Both the position numbers and the translations under genes were made by a program. Positions 1 to 11,100 of a DNA stretch of 41,527 bases are shown in pieces. A model generated the notes under the pieces. That model was not told the origin of the DNA. It saw only the letters and a list, made by a program, of their open reading frames with translations, and ran no database searches. Positions within the stretch are counted from its first letter, which is position 1; every line of letters starts with the position of its first letter. Source of the DNA: Solibacteraceae bacterium. Its GTDB lineage: Bacteria; Acidobacteriota; Terriglobia; Bryobacterales; Bryobacteraceae. Location of the stretch: positions 1-41,527 of the forward strand of contig JAJPJX010000082.1 in NCBI GenBank assembly GCA_021324015.1, read 5' to 3'.

Positions 1-975
1 ATCGACAAGGGGCTGAACGTCTTCATGGAGAAGCCGGTCACCGTCGATGGCCCGACCACGCGGCGCATGATCGCGCTCGGAGAGGAGTCGGAAAAGAAGA
101 ATCTGAAAGTGGGGGTCGGGCTGATGGTGCGGCACTGCCGCGCCCGCCAGGAATTGCTCAACCGGATCCGCGACGGGCAGATCGGCGACATCGTCGCCAT
201 GCGCGGCTACCGCATGGGATCGGGTGGCGGCACCGCCCCGGTGAAGCCGGAAGGCATTACCGAGCTGATGCACCAGATCCGCCTGTTCCACGCCTTCCTG
301 TGGGCCTCGGGCGGCGTGTTCAGCGATTACTACATCCACCAGATCGACGAGCTCTCCTGGATGAAAGGAGCCTGGCCGGTGGAGGCGATGGCGATCGGCG
401 GGCGGCACTACCGCGGCGACTCGGTGGACCAGAACTTCGACGTGTATGCGGTGCAATACACCTATCCCGACGGTACGCGGCTGTTCTTCGACGGGCGCAA
501 CATGCCCGGCGTGCACAACGAGTTCGCCAGCTACATTCACGGGTCCAAGGGATCGGCCGTGGTCTCGACCGCCGCGCACACGCCGGGACGCACGCGCATC
601 TACAAGGGGCAGGACATCCCGCGCTGGCAAACAGGGCAGAAGGAACCCGCGCCGGAGAACCTGGTGTGGGCGTTTCCCCAGCCGGAGCGTTCGCCCTACG
701 ACTGGGAGTGGGACGACCTGATCGCCGCCATCCGCGACGACAAACCGTACAACGAAGTGAAGCGCGGGGCGGAGGCGAGCCTGGTCGCCACCATGGGGCG
801 CTTCGCCGCGCACACCGGCCAACTGGTGACCTTCGACCAGATGATGAATCACGATCACGAGTTCGCGCCGGATGTGGATAAGCTGACGCTGGACGGTCCC
901 GCGCCTCTACGCGCCGGCCCAGACGGCAAGTATCCGGTTCCCGAGCCCGGCATCAAGACGACCCGCGAGTACTGA
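1..975 (+). CDS. Gfo/Idh/MocA-family oxidoreductase, C-terminal part (5' end outside window)
   Basis: The frame is open from base 1, so the start lies upstream and the NAD(P)-binding half of the Rossmann fold is mostly missing. What remains begins just before the family's EKP motif (EKPVTVDG, codons from base 25), whose lysine is a conserved active-site residue. The alpha/beta substrate domain follows, with HQIDELSW and a long beta-sheet region (RLFFDGRNMPGVHNEF). The C-terminus (GPDGKYPVPEPG) resembles secreted or Tat-exported acidobacterial members. Such enzymes oxidise or reduce sugars, sugar acids or inositols; the substrate cannot be told from the sequence. It precedes a glycan-degradation region on the same strand, so a role in sugar metabolism is likely. 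The stop is TGA at 973-975, 16 bases before the next gene. Confidence 0.9.
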   Translation: MDKGLNVFMEKPVTVDGPTTRRMIALGEESEKKNLKVGVGLMVRHCRARQELLNRIRDGQIGDIVAMRGYRMGSGGGTAPVKPEGITELMHQIRLFHAFLWASGGVFSDYYIHQIDELSWMKGAWPVEAMAIGGRHYRGDSVDQNFDVYAVQYTYPDGTRLFFDGRNMPGVHNEFASYIHGSKGSAVVSTAAHTPGRTRIYKGQDIPRWQTGQKEPAPENLVWAFPQPERSPYDWEWDDLIAAIRDDKPYNEVKRGAEASLVATMGRFAAHTGQLVTFDQMMNHDHEFAPDVDKLTLDGPAPLRAGPDGKYPVPEPGIKTTREY

Positions 976-991
976 TCCGGCACTCTTCGTT

Positions 992-2245
992 ATGACCAGA
1001 CGGTCGTTGTTCCGCCTCGGCTTCACGGGCGCGTTTGGGGCCGGGGCAGGCGCCGGGTTCGCGGCGCAGGTCCATCGATCCGAATCGCGCTGGGCGGGCC
1101 GGGTGTGGCCCTCCCAGCCTCCCGCCGGGTGCCCTTTTGAGCCCTCACGGTCGTTCCAGGGTATCCGGTTTACCGGCCGGGCCGTCAGCTACACCGACGC
1201 CGACACCTGGTATCCCTCCTGGGCCTCCGATGACAAGCTGTATTCGCCGTGGACCGACGGCAAGGTAGGGACGGTCTCGTGCAGTTCCTACGCTCGGGAC
1301 GGCCACACCGCCTACACCGGCTACGCCACCATCACCGGCGACCACCCCATGGACCTGACCATCACGGCGGTAGGCACGTATCCGGGGGACCCTTCGCCCT
1401 ATGGGGGCCGCTATCCGTGCGGCAGCCTGGTCTACAACGGCGTGTGGTACTACGGCACCTACTGCCTGATGGATTCCGACGGCGACCCGGGCAAAGGCCT
1501 CAACTGGGACATCCTCGGCCCCCTGGTGGGCTACCGCTGGTCCACGGACTTCGGCAAGACCTGGACCGATACGCCGCACACGCCGTTGGCGCCGCTGTTC
1601 GGCGAGCCGGAGAAGCCCGGCGGACCCGTGAAGATGGGCTCGCCGCATTTTGTGGATTTCGGCCAAAATATGCGGCACTCCCCGGACGGCAAGGCCTACC
1701 TGCTCGGGCACGGCGCCGAAGCGTCGGATCCCCAGCCGCGTCCGGCGAACCTGAGCTGGATCACCGGAGACCAGGTCTACATGGCCCGGGTCACGCCTTC
1801 GGTGGCCCGCATGAACCAGCGGTCCGCGTACGAGTTCTTCGCCGGCCGCGACCGCCGCGGTCGCGCGGAGTGGACGCGCAACCTGGCCTCCGCCCATCCG
1901 CTCGTGGAGTGGAACAACAACATGGGCTGTGTCACCGCCACGTACAACGCGCCGCTGCGGAAGTATTTCCTCTGCGTGACCGATGGCGTGGATACTGTGT
2001 CGCGGTTCAACACGTACATCCTGGAGGCGGACAGCCTGGCGGGGCCATGGCGGCTTGCCGTCTATATGCACAATTTCGGCCAGCAGGCTTACTTCGTCAA
2101 CCTCCCGTCGAAATTCATCAGCGCGGATGGCCGCACCATGTGGCTCCTCTACGCCGCGAACTTCTGGCAGCAATTGAAGGCTGCTCCGGATCCCCCGGGC
2201 AGCCGCTACGGCATGTGCTGGCAGGAGATCCGGCTTCTGGCTTAG
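992..2245 (+). CDS. Secreted protein with an Asp-box (sialidase/BNR-like) beta-propeller appearance
   Basis: A 417-residue protein with an N-terminal export signal: twin arginine at residues 3-4 (TRRSLFRLGF) followed by a Gly/Ala-rich hydrophobic stretch, suggesting Tat export. The mature part is rich in aromatic residues and beta-strand-like segments (GVWYYGTYC, MWLLYAANFW) and contains one clear Asp-box, STDFGKTW, the turn motif of sialidase-type beta-propellers. Its length fits a five- or six-bladed propeller. A glycoside hydrolase or glycan-binding role is plausible because the downstream genes are a TonB receptor and glycosidases, but I recognise no catalytic signature and give no enzyme name. 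No strong Shine-Dalgarno sequence precedes the ATG. A DUF4185-like or GH-like fold is the alternative description. Confidence 0.75.
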   Translation: MTRRSLFRLGFTGAFGAGAGAGFAAQVHRSESRWAGRVWPSQPPAGCPFEPSRSFQGIRFTGRAVSYTDADTWYPSWASDDKLYSPWTDGKVGTVSCSSYARDGHTAYTGYATITGDHPMDLTITAVGTYPGDPSPYGGRYPCGSLVYNGVWYYGTYCLMDSDGDPGKGLNWDILGPLVGYRWSTDFGKTWTDTPHTPLAPLFGEPEKPGGPVKMGSPHFVDFGQNMRHSPDGKAYLLGHGAEASDPQPRPANLSWITGDQVYMARVTPSVARMNQRSAYEFFAGRDRRGRAEWTRNLASAHPLVEWNNNMGCVTATYNAPLRKYFLCVTDGVDTVSRFNTYILEADSLAGPWRLAVYMHNFGQQAYFVNLPSKFISADGRTMWLLYAANFWQQLKAAPDPPGSRYGMCWQEIRLLA

Positions 2246-2385
2246 TCGGGTGCCTGCGCCGAAATCGCGCGGACGCCAACCGCAACCCGGCGCGAATTCC
2301 CTGAAAATCATGGCAATTCAGGCAAATGCAGTGTCGGGCACCGGCAGCAACTGGCGAAACGCCGCTCCGGCTCCAAAAAATTCAC

Positions 2386-2414
2386 TTGCATCCAGGCGGC
2401 GTTGCGGATAGCAT
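2386..2414 (+). promoter_or_regulatory. Candidate sigma-70 promoter of the first TonB receptor gene
   Basis: TTGCAT at 2386-2391 and TAGCAT at 2409-2414 are separated by 17 bases; each matches the sigma-70 consensus at four of six positions. The pair lies in the 203-base gap after the Asp-box gene and 34 bases before the receptor ATG. The other two receptor genes in this window have the same 17-base promoter geometry, which supports the call. Confidence 0.45.
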
Positions 2415-2448
2415 TTTTCGAAAAGTCTCCCCTGTTTAGGAGGACAAA

Positions 2449-5400
2449 ATGCGTAAGGTCGCCGTCGTAGCCCTGTCGTTATTCGCCTTGCCGCTCTGCT
2501 TCCGGGTTGCCCTGTGGGGTCAATCCATCACGGGAGACCTGGCGGTCAACGTGACCGATCCGAGTGGCGCGTCTGTCTCCGGTGCAAAGCTGGAGCTGAT
2601 CCAAGTGGAAACCAATGTGAAATTCGAGGGTCAGACCGATACCCTCGGCAATTTCCTGTTCAGCCAGCTCAAGCCGGGGCCCTACCGGCTGGAAGTGGCG
2701 GCCGCTGGTTTTCAGAAGGCTACCCTTACGGATATTGTCATTACGCTCGGCCAGCGGGCCCTGGTGAACGCCAAGCTTACGGTGGGAGCCATTACCGAGA
2801 CCGTCAGCGTTTCCGCGGCCGCCGAGGCGGTGCTGAATGCCGAAAGCGCCTCGGTGGGCCAGGTCATCAGCGACCGGTCTATCGTGGAACTGCCCTTGAA
2901 CGGCCGCAACTTCATCCAACTGGCCCAGATTTCGGCGGGCGCGGCCCCCATCGGCATCGGCAACTCGCCGGCCACCAGTTGGACCGGCCGCACGGACTCC
3001 ACGCTTTCCATCGCGGGCGGCCGCGAAACCAACAACAGCTTCCTGGTGAACGGCATCGAGACGCGGAACTCGCGCTTCGGCAGTGCCGGGCTGCGGCCCT
3101 CGGCGGACGCGGTGGAGGAGTTCCGCGTACAGCGCTCCACTTTCGGGGCCGAGTTCGGCCGCAGCTCCGCGATCATCAACACCACCATCAAGGGCGGCAC
3201 CAACGATGTGCACCTGACGCTATTCGAGTTCCTGCGCAACCGCAATCTGGATGCCAACGACTTTTTCGCTAACCGCTCTGGAAACAAGAAGCCGGCCTTC
3301 ACCCAGAACAATTACGGCACCGCCGTGGGCGGGCCCGTGCGGCTGCCCGGCTACAACGGAAAGAACAAGACGTTCTGGTTCTTCAATTACGAGGGGTTCC
3401 GCCAGCGGCAGGCCAATACCGCCACGGGCATCTATCCGTCCCAGGCCCAAATGGCCGGCAACCTGGCTGACGACAGCGCCGGTACGGGCATCCTGCCCAC
3501 CAGTTCTCCCTTGTGCCAGGCCAACCCGACCTCGCGCAAATGCCATAACGTCATCGACCCCTCTAGCGGCTTGCCTTTCCCGGGCAACGTGATCCCCACT
3601 AACCGCCTGGACCCCATCGTGCAAAAGCAGTTGCCCTACCAGCCGGTGCCCAACGTGGCGGTGGCGCCCAACTCTCCAAATTTTCCGCTCTTCAACACCG
3701 TGGGTTTTCCGAAGACCATCAACGACTGGGACCAGTACAACGTTCGCATCGACCATCACTTCAGCTCCAACGACATCCTGTATGGCACCTTCACAGACTC
3801 CAACGAAACGCTGCTGCGGCCGCAACTCCGGCCGCTCGGGGGCGACGTCTTTCCGCAGACCGACCGCCTGTACACCCTGACCTACACCCGCATCATCAGC
3901 CCCACTAAGGTCAACGAATTCCGCTTCGGCTACAACCGCAGCCTGACCTACCGGCAGGCCGAAACCTCGCTCACCAAGGACTATGCCACCCAGGTGTTCG
4001 GGCTGAAGAACACCTCGCCCAACCCGTTCGATTTCGGCGTGCCGGACTTCAACCCGACCGGCTTCAACGGCGTGGGATCACTCTCGGAGGCCATCGGCGC
4101 CACGGACACCAACATCCAGTTCACCGACAATTTCAGCTGGAACACCCGCAAGCACAACATTCGCCTGGGGCTGCAGATCAGCCGCCAGCGCTATGACGAA
4201 ATCACAGACTTCTCCGGCAATCCCAGCTTCAACTTTGACGGGCGCTTTACGGGGATGCAGGGCCTGGGTCTGGGCGACATGCTGCTGGGACTGCCCATCT
4301 CCGCCTCCGGCGCACTGGGCGATTCCAGCCAGTACGAGCGCACCACCTTCTATGCCGGATACATCCAGGACGACTGGCGCGTCACGCCGGATCTGACGTT
4401 GAACTTCGGGCTGCGCTACGAGTATGCCGCCTCGCCCGCCGAAACCCGCGGCAAGGCGCTGGTCTTTGCGCCGGACCTGGGTACGGTCGTCTATGCCAAC
4501 CACGGGGTGCGGCCCTCCATCGTGGACCCGGACTGGAACAACTTCGCCCCGCGCTTCGGCTTCGCTTACCGGCCGTCGTTCACCAAGAACACCGTGCTGC
4601 GCGGCGGCTTCGGCATCTATTACACCACCGACAACTTCAACGAGGAGCAATTCAAGGTGATCGGGCCGCCGTTCTACCAGTCGCAGACCCTCAACAGCGA
4701 TCCCACCAAGCCCACCCTGTTCATGAACAACATGCTGCCCTCCTTCTCCGCGTCTCCCAACCTGAATCCGTTCACCTTCGACCGCCACAACCGCACGCCG
4801 TATTTGAGCCAGTGGTCCTTCGGCATCCAGCGCAGCCTGAAACGGGACTACCTGCTGGAGGTGGAGTACGTGGGAAGCACCGGCCAGAAACTACCCGAGC
4901 GGCGGAACCTGAACATCGGTTCCATCGACCCAACCGGCAAGGTGCCTATCGCGGCGCGCGTGCCCTACCCGCAGTACGGGTTCATCCTGTTGACATACAA
5001 CGGCGGCTGGTCCAGCTACAACGCCATGACCACCCGCCTGGAGAAGACCTTCAGCAACGGGCTCTATATGCTGGCGTCGTACACCTGGGAGAAGGCCCTG
5101 GACCTGGGCGCCACCGACGATTTCTCGGCCATATCGGTGCAGTTCAAGAAGTGGGATAAGGGCCTCAGCGGCTTTGACGTGCCGCACCGCTTCGTCTACA
5201 GCTACGTCTACGAACTTCCCTTTGGGCGAGGCAAGCGCTTCGGTTCCGGCCTGAACCCGGCCGCCAACCTGATTCTCGGTGGCTGGCAGTTGACCGGCAT
5301 CACCACCTTCGCCAGGGGGCAGTACCAAACCCCCAGCCTGGGCGTGGACTGGCTGAATCTGGGGTCGTTCACCACGTCGCGGCCCAACATTATCGGAAAC

Positions 5401-5718
5401 ATCTCGGCCGGCCGCAGCCTGCCGGACGCCTACCTGAGCCCGGCGGCCTTCGCCACTCCGGCGACGCACGTGGAGGGAAATGCCGGCCGCGGCTCCGTCG
5501 AGCAGCCCGGCATCAACAACTGGGACCTCGGGATCGTCAAGAACACCAGGGTCGGCGAGCGCTTCAACGCGCAGTTTCGCTGGGAAATGTTCAACGCCTG
5601 GAACCACACGCAGTTCGGCGCGGCGACGCTAAGCCTGGCGAGCGTCAACTTCGGGAAAATCGGCAGCACCCTGATCGGGCCCCGCCACATGCAATTCGGG
5701 ATACGCTTGATGTATTGA
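2449..5718 (+). CDS. TonB-dependent receptor-like outer membrane protein with carboxypeptidase-regulatory-like N-terminus (Oar type)
   Basis: A 1,089-residue outer-membrane protein of the size usual for acidobacterial SusC/Oar-like receptors. Residues 1 to about 25 form a signal peptide. Next is a CarboxypepD_reg-like beta-sandwich (ITGDLAVNVTDPSGASVSGA), then the plug with the signature LPLNGRNF near residue 150. The rest is a long beta-barrel ending in an aromatic residue (GIRLMY), as expected for BAM-inserted barrels. No TonB box is obvious. The ATG is preceded by AGGAGGA at 2438-2444. The role is likely uptake or binding of large substrates, probably oligosaccharides. Its TGA overlaps the ATG of the next GH106-like gene by one base (TGATG), so receptor and glycosidase are probably co-translated, which links the receptor to that substrate. 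It is clearly diverged from the receptors at 26.6 and 30.5 kb. Confidence 0.93.
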   Translation: MRKVAVVALSLFALPLCFRVALWGQSITGDLAVNVTDPSGASVSGAKLELIQVETNVKFEGQTDTLGNFLFSQLKPGPYRLEVAAAGFQKATLTDIVITLGQRALVNAKLTVGAITETVSVSAAAEAVLNAESASVGQVISDRSIVELPLNGRNFIQLAQISAGAAPIGIGNSPATSWTGRTDSTLSIAGGRETNNSFLVNGIETRNSRFGSAGLRPSADAVEEFRVQRSTFGAEFGRSSAIINTTIKGGTNDVHLTLFEFLRNRNLDANDFFANRSGNKKPAFTQNNYGTAVGGPVRLPGYNGKNKTFWFFNYEGFRQRQANTATGIYPSQAQMAGNLADDSAGTGILPTSSPLCQANPTSRKCHNVIDPSSGLPFPGNVIPTNRLDPIVQKQLPYQPVPNVAVAPNSPNFPLFNTVGFPKTINDWDQYNVRIDHHFSSNDILYGTFTDSNETLLRPQLRPLGGDVFPQTDRLYTLTYTRIISPTKVNEFRFGYNRSLTYRQAETSLTKDYATQVFGLKNTSPNPFDFGVPDFNPTGFNGVGSLSEAIGATDTNIQFTDNFSWNTRKHNIRLGLQISRQRYDEITDFSGNPSFNFDGRFTGMQGLGLGDMLLGLPISASGALGDSSQYERTTFYAGYIQDDWRVTPDLTLNFGLRYEYAASPAETRGKALVFAPDLGTVVYANHGVRPSIVDPDWNNFAPRFGFAYRPSFTKNTVLRGGFGIYYTTDNFNEEQFKVIGPPFYQSQTLNSDPTKPTLFMNNMLPSFSASPNLNPFTFDRHNRTPYLSQWSFGIQRSLKRDYLLEVEYVGSTGQKLPERRNLNIGSIDPTGKVPIAARVPYPQYGFILLTYNGGWSSYNAMTTRLEKTFSNGLYMLASYTWEKALDLGATDDFSAISVQFKKWDKGLSGFDVPHRFVYSYVYELPFGRGKRFGSGLNPAANLILGGWQLTGITTFARGQYQTPSLGVDWLNLGSFTTSRPNIIGNISAGRSLPDAYLSPAAFATPATHVEGNAGRGSVEQPGINNWDLGIVKNTRVGERFNAQFRWEMFNAWNHTQFGAATLSLASVNFGKIGSTLIGPRHMQFGIRLMY

Positions 5719-8125
5719 TGCGTCTCGCAAGCTTGCTATTGTTCGCCGCGCTGCTATCGCCGGCGGCGGACCGGGGGCGGCCGCCCCTGATTCCCCTGGT
5801 GTTCGTGCACGGCGAGGAGGAAGCCACCATCCGCAAGGTCATCGGCGAGGTGGCCGAGAGCGGCAACACCGGCTTCGTCTGGGAATCCCGCCCGCATCCG
5901 GACTACCTCGGACCCAGGTGGTGGAGCGATCTCGGCATCGCCATCGACGAAGCCAAAAAGCGCGGCCTCGAAGTCTGGATTTTCGACGAGTGGATGTACC
6001 CGAGCGGCATCGCGGGTGGCAAGGTGGTGGCCGAAAACCCGGATTTTGCCGTACACGTGATCGAAGACCGCTCCGTTGCCGTGCGCGGACCTGCCGCCGG
6101 GAAAGCCTTCCGCATGCCTGGCCAGCCAGGACGCATCGTTTCGGTGAGCGCCGTACGCAAAGACGCCAGCCCCGTGGACTTGACCGCCGAGGCCGCGAGT
6201 TCACCTGGAGCGTCCCCGCCGGGGAATGGCGCGTGGTCTGGGTGGTGGAGCGCGTCCTCCCACCCAAACCAGGCTGGGTGATGGACAACATGATTGACGT
6301 GATGAATCCTGCGGCCGTCGCGGCCTTCATCCGCCTGACTCACGAAGCCACCTACCAGCACTTCGCCGCCGAGTTCGGCAAAACCATTCAAGGATTCTTC
6401 AGTGATGAGGCCGGCTTCCGCAACATTACCTCATACGACGGCCTGCCCGGCCATCCCGGCATGCCCATGCCCTGGTCGCCGGCTTACGCCGCCTATTTCG
6501 AGAGGCTGAAAGGCTACGATCCGCGGCCCAGGCTGGCGGCCCTGTGGTACGATCTCGGCGCTCCGGGCCGGGCTGTCCGCTACGACCTCATGGATGTCTA
6601 TTCGCGGGCCTTCGCCGAGCACTTCTTCCGGCCGCAGCAGGAGTGGTGTCACGCCCACAACGTGCGCCTGGTCGGGCACCTGGTGGAAGATAACCACGCC
6701 GATCACCAGCTCGGCTACGGGCCGGGCCACTGGTTCCGGGCCATGCGGTACTTCGATCTGCCGGGCATCGATATCGTTGGCTACCAGGTCACCCCCGGCC
6801 TGGACGCGGGCGCTTACCGCTGGACGCTCCCCAACGGACCCGAGTGGGACGAGGAGCACTTCAGCTTCGCCCTGCCTGCCATGGCGCGCGGCAGCGCTTG
6901 GATGAAGCACACCACCCAGATCTTCGCGGAAGCGTTCGGCGCCTACGGCTGGAGTGAAGGCCTGCGCATGCTGAAGTGGATCGGCGACTGGCTGATCGTG
7001 AACGGCATCAACGTGGTTTCGCCGCACGCCGTCAGCATGAAGTTTCACGATCCCGATTGCCCGCCCCACTACAACGCCTCGGCCGGCAATCCGCAGGCGC
7101 GCTACTACAGCGCATGGTCGCAGCCCTTCCAGCGGCTCCAGAAGCTTACCTCCGAAAGCGAGCCCGTCTACAACGCGGCCGTGCTATATACCGGAGAATC
7201 CGCCTGGACCGGCAGCGCGCAACCGGTCGCGCCCGTGGTGCGGGCCCTCGAAACCGCGCAGATCTCCACGGTGGTGCTGCCCTACGAAGCGGATTGCACG
7301 GGCTTCCCCGCGGTGGTTCTGCCCTACGCGCAATACGTTCCCGCGGTCGTGCTGGAGCGCCTGACCGCCCTGCCATCCCGCGTCTTCGTCCTGGAAGGGT
7401 GGCCCGCGGACGCGCCGGAAGCGCTGAAGCGGAAAGCCAAGCTCACGACCTTGCCCGAGCTGGCCGGCCTCATCCAGCCTGCCCTGCGGCTCGATCCTCC
7501 CACACGATCCGTAGTCGTCTCGCGGCGCCGCGCGGCCGGCGGCGAATGGCTGCTGCTCCAGAACCGCTCGCTTCGCGACACCTGGAGCGGCCGCATCGGC
7601 GTCCCGGTGACGCGCTTCGATCCCGCCGCCAACCGGTGGTTCGAAGCGCCCCGGATCGAGCTGCCGCCCTACGGCCTGTGGGTCCTGTGGACCGGCACGC
7701 CGCCCGCCACGCCGCAACGGGCCGTCACATACCGCCGCCTGCGCGAGATCACCGGCCCCTGGCAAACCAGCGCCGGCACGCGCCAGACGCTCGGTGACTG
7801 GCGCCTCTGGCCGAGGCTCGGGGCATTTTCCGGCACGGTGCGTTATTCCCGCGCCATCCGGATCGAAGACCCGCACAGCCTCTCTCTGGACTTAGGCGAG
7901 GTCGCCGAAATTGCCGAGTTGCGCGTCAACGGCCGCCCCGCGGGCGTGCGTATCGCGCCGCCTTACGCCTTCGATCTCTCCGGCCTCGTGCACGCCGGCG
8001 AGAACACCCTCGATATCGATGTAACCAACACCGCGCAGGCCCGCTGGGAGGACCCCTTCTCCCATGGCGACGCGGTGAGCGGGTTGCTCGGCCCGGTGTG
8101 GCTGCTCCAGGCCGTGGCCCCGTGA
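5718..8125 (+). CDS. GH106-like glycoside hydrolase (alpha-L-rhamnosidase type), reading frame interrupted
   Basis: The protein is encoded in two frames. The first runs from ATG 5718 (signal peptide MRLASLLLFAALLSPA) through WIFDEWMYPSGIAGG to about DASPVDLTAEA. The second resumes at GREFTWSVPAGEW and ends at the TGA at 8123-8125. The switch lies between about 6178 and 6210 and fits one missing base; joined, the product is about 800 residues. The order of motifs matches the paralogue downstream: D-E-W/N-x-YPSG near residue 95, a FFSDEAGF acid motif, a long (beta/alpha)8-type core and a C-terminal GH2-like beta-sandwich (AELRVNGRPAGVRI). GH106 enzymes remove terminal L-rhamnose from plant polysaccharides such as rhamnogalacturonan. 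No -1 slippery heptamer was found, so a real mutation or an assembly indel is likelier than programmed frameshifting. The start is coupled to the receptor stop. Confidence 0.8.
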
Positions 8126-8137
8126 ACGGAGGCTCAC

Positions 8138-11100
8138 ATGCGACATCCTTCCTGGTTCCTCGGCGTGACTGGCTTCGTCGTGGCCGCCGGCGCCGTGGTG
8201 TGGCAGGCTGCTCCGCCCGCCGATCCGGCGCTGGTCACCGGCCCGGCAGAACGCGAGCTGCTGCACCATCCTAAGACGCTTGGCGCCCGGCGCGCTCCTC
8301 TGACTCTCGCCGGGTTGCGCGCCGCGTTCGCCGACCCGCCCGCCGCCAATCGCTCCATGCCGCTGTGGGTCTGGAACGACGAACTGACGTGGCCCCGCCT
8401 CCAGGAGCAACTGGCCCAGTTCAAGGCCCAGGGCATGGGAGGCGTCTTCGTGCACCCGCGCCCCGGCCTGATGACCGAATACCTCGGCGCGGATTGGTTC
8501 CGCCTCTGGAAGCTCAGCGCGGAGGAGGGCAGGCGCCTGGGCCTCGAAGTCAATATCTACGACGAAAACAGCTACCCCTCGGGGTTCGCCGGCGGCCATG
8601 TTCCGGCCTTGGCCCCGGACACCGCCGCGCAATACGTGACGCCGGAGTTCATGGACGCTCCCCGCGGCTACTCCACGCGCGGCGCCAGCGTGGCCGCGTT
8701 CGTGGTCGAACGCGATGCCGGCGGGCGCGTCACTTCCGCCCGACGCCTGCGCGACCCCTCGGAGGCAGCCGGACACACCCTGGCCGTCTTCCGCCTCAAG
8801 CGCGCCAGCGGCAATCCCTGGACCGGCGAGTTCCCCTACGTGGATCTCACCAATCCCCAAACCGCCGTCAAGTTCATCGAGACCACCTTCGAGCGCTACC
8901 AGCGGGAGGTCGGCGCCGAGTTCGGCCAGACTATCCGGTGGAGCTTCGATGACGAACCCCTCATCGCCACCGCCGGCGCCTACGATTCGGCCCCCCTGGC
9001 CCTGCCGCTGAGCTACAACACGCTTTCCGAATTCCGCAAGCGCAACGGCTACGACCTGGCCGATCACCTGCCCTCGCTCTACTGGGACCTGGGCGACTAC
9101 CGCAAAGTGCGCTTCGATTACTGGCAGACGCTTCACGACCTGTGGAAGGAGAACTACTTTCGTCCCCTGTTCCAGTGGTGCGACCGCCACCGCGTTGGCT
9201 TCACCGGGCATTGGATGGAGCACACCTGGCCGGAACCGTGGATCTCTCCCGACGATGCCTCCCTGTACGCCTACGAACACGCCCCGGGCATCGACATGCT
9301 GGAAGGCGCGAACATCCGCACGCAGGGCAAGGACCCGCACATGCTCTTCACCATCAAGCAGGTGGCCAGCGTATCCCACCAGCTCGGCCGGCGCGCCTTC
9401 TGCGAAGCCTACGGCGTCTCGGGCTGGGATTCCACCCTGGAGCACTACAAGCGCTTCGGCGATTGGCTCATGGTCCACGGCATCGACTTCATGGACCAGC
9501 ACCTGGCCTTCGCCACCGTGCGCGGCGCGCGCAAGCGCGACCACCCGCAAAGTTTCACGGACGTCTCCCCGTGGTGGCCATACTACCGTATTCACGGCGA
9601 TTACCTCGGCCGCGTGAGCGTCCTGCTCACCAGCGGTGAGGTGCGCAACCGCGTCGTCATGCTCGAGCCCACCACCAGCGGATTCCTGGTGGCGCGCCGC
9701 GCGGGCCCGAACCCGGAGTTCGAGACCATGCGCCAGGCCAACGCCGCTCTGAACCAGTTCCTCGCCGACCACCAGGTGGATTTCGACCTCGCCGATGAAT
9801 ACATGCTGGAGTGGTTCGGCAAAGCCGGGAACCGCAAGCTCGCCATCGGCGACGCCGCCTACGATCTGGTGATCTGGCCGGAGCACATGACCAACGTCCG
9901 CACCGAGAGCCTGCCGTTGCTCGAAAGTTATCTGGCCGGAGGCGGCGAAATCCTGGCGCTTTCTGCTCCGGCCGCCTACGTGAACGGCCGCGAGGACGGC
10001 CGCGTCCGGGCGCTCCGCGAGCGCTACGCCTCCCAGTGGCACGCCGTCTCCTCGCACCAGGAGCTTCTGGCCCGCATCCAGGAGCGCTTGCAGCCGCGCG
10101 TCCGGTTCGATGCCGAACTCCCCTCCGGCGTCGGTTTCGCAGAACGCTTCCTCGGGAACGGCGACCGGATGCTGTTCTTCACCAACACGGGTCTGGAAAT
10201 GGTGAAGGCTCGCGCCACTGTGCAAGGCCGCGGCCTCGAAGAGTGGGACGCAGTCTCCGGCGCGGTGCGCCCCGCCGTGTTCACCCGGCAGAACGGCAGT
10301 GTCGCCTTCCCGTTGGAACTGGCTCCCGCCGGCTCGGCCGCATACCGCGTGACCTCGGCGGAGTTGAACCCGCAGCCCGAGCCCCCGTCGCCGGTCCACT
10401 TTGATCCGGTTGCCGCGGCGGCGTGGAAAGCGACGCCGGATCAGCCCAACGTTCTGGTGCTGGATTACTGCGACCTCGCCGCGGCCGGCGTCGAAGAGCG
10501 CAATGTCAACACCTGGCAGGCTAACTGGACCCTGTGGCAGATGCACGGCTTCGAGCGCCCCGCCTGGGATAATGCGGTGCAGTACCGCACCCGCATTTTC
10601 GACCGAAACCACTTCGCTCCGGCTTCCGGCTTCGAAGCCGCCTTCCACTTCCAGGTGGATGATCCGGCGGCGTTGTCCGGCCTCGAGCTCGCTATCGAGT
10701 TGCCGGAGCTATACCAGGTCAAGGTGAACGGGGCTCCGGTTTCCTTCACCTCTGGCAAGCGCTGGCTGGACCCGCACATCCGCTCGGCCTCGATCGAAGG
10801 AGCCGCGCGGACCGGCGAGAACACCATTACCGTCGCGGCCCACCCCTTTGACGTTCGCATGGAACTCGAAAACGTTTACCTGCGCGGCCACTTCAAGGTG
10901 AATCCCGCGGAGCAGGGCTTCCGCATCGCCGCGCCGGCCGCGCTCGAGTTGGGTTCGTGGGCCAAGCAGGGCTACCCCTTCTACGGTTCCAGCGTGCTCT
11001 ATGAATCCGCGGTAGAAACGCCCAAGGGAGCCTTGCGCGTGGAACTTGGCGCCTGGCGGGGAAGCCTCGCCGAAGTGCTGCTGGATGGTAAGCAGGCCGT

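Noticed and set aside
6160-6215. Programmed -1 ribosomal frameshifting in the first GH106-like gene
   Set aside because: No X-XXY-YYZ slippery heptamer or stable downstream stem was seen, and the family is not known for recoding.
7892-10648. A 918-codon minus-strand open frame
   Set aside because: It is the complement of the GH106-like genes. Its composition is the G/R/A/V/H-rich pattern typical of GC-rich antisense frames and no domain is visible.
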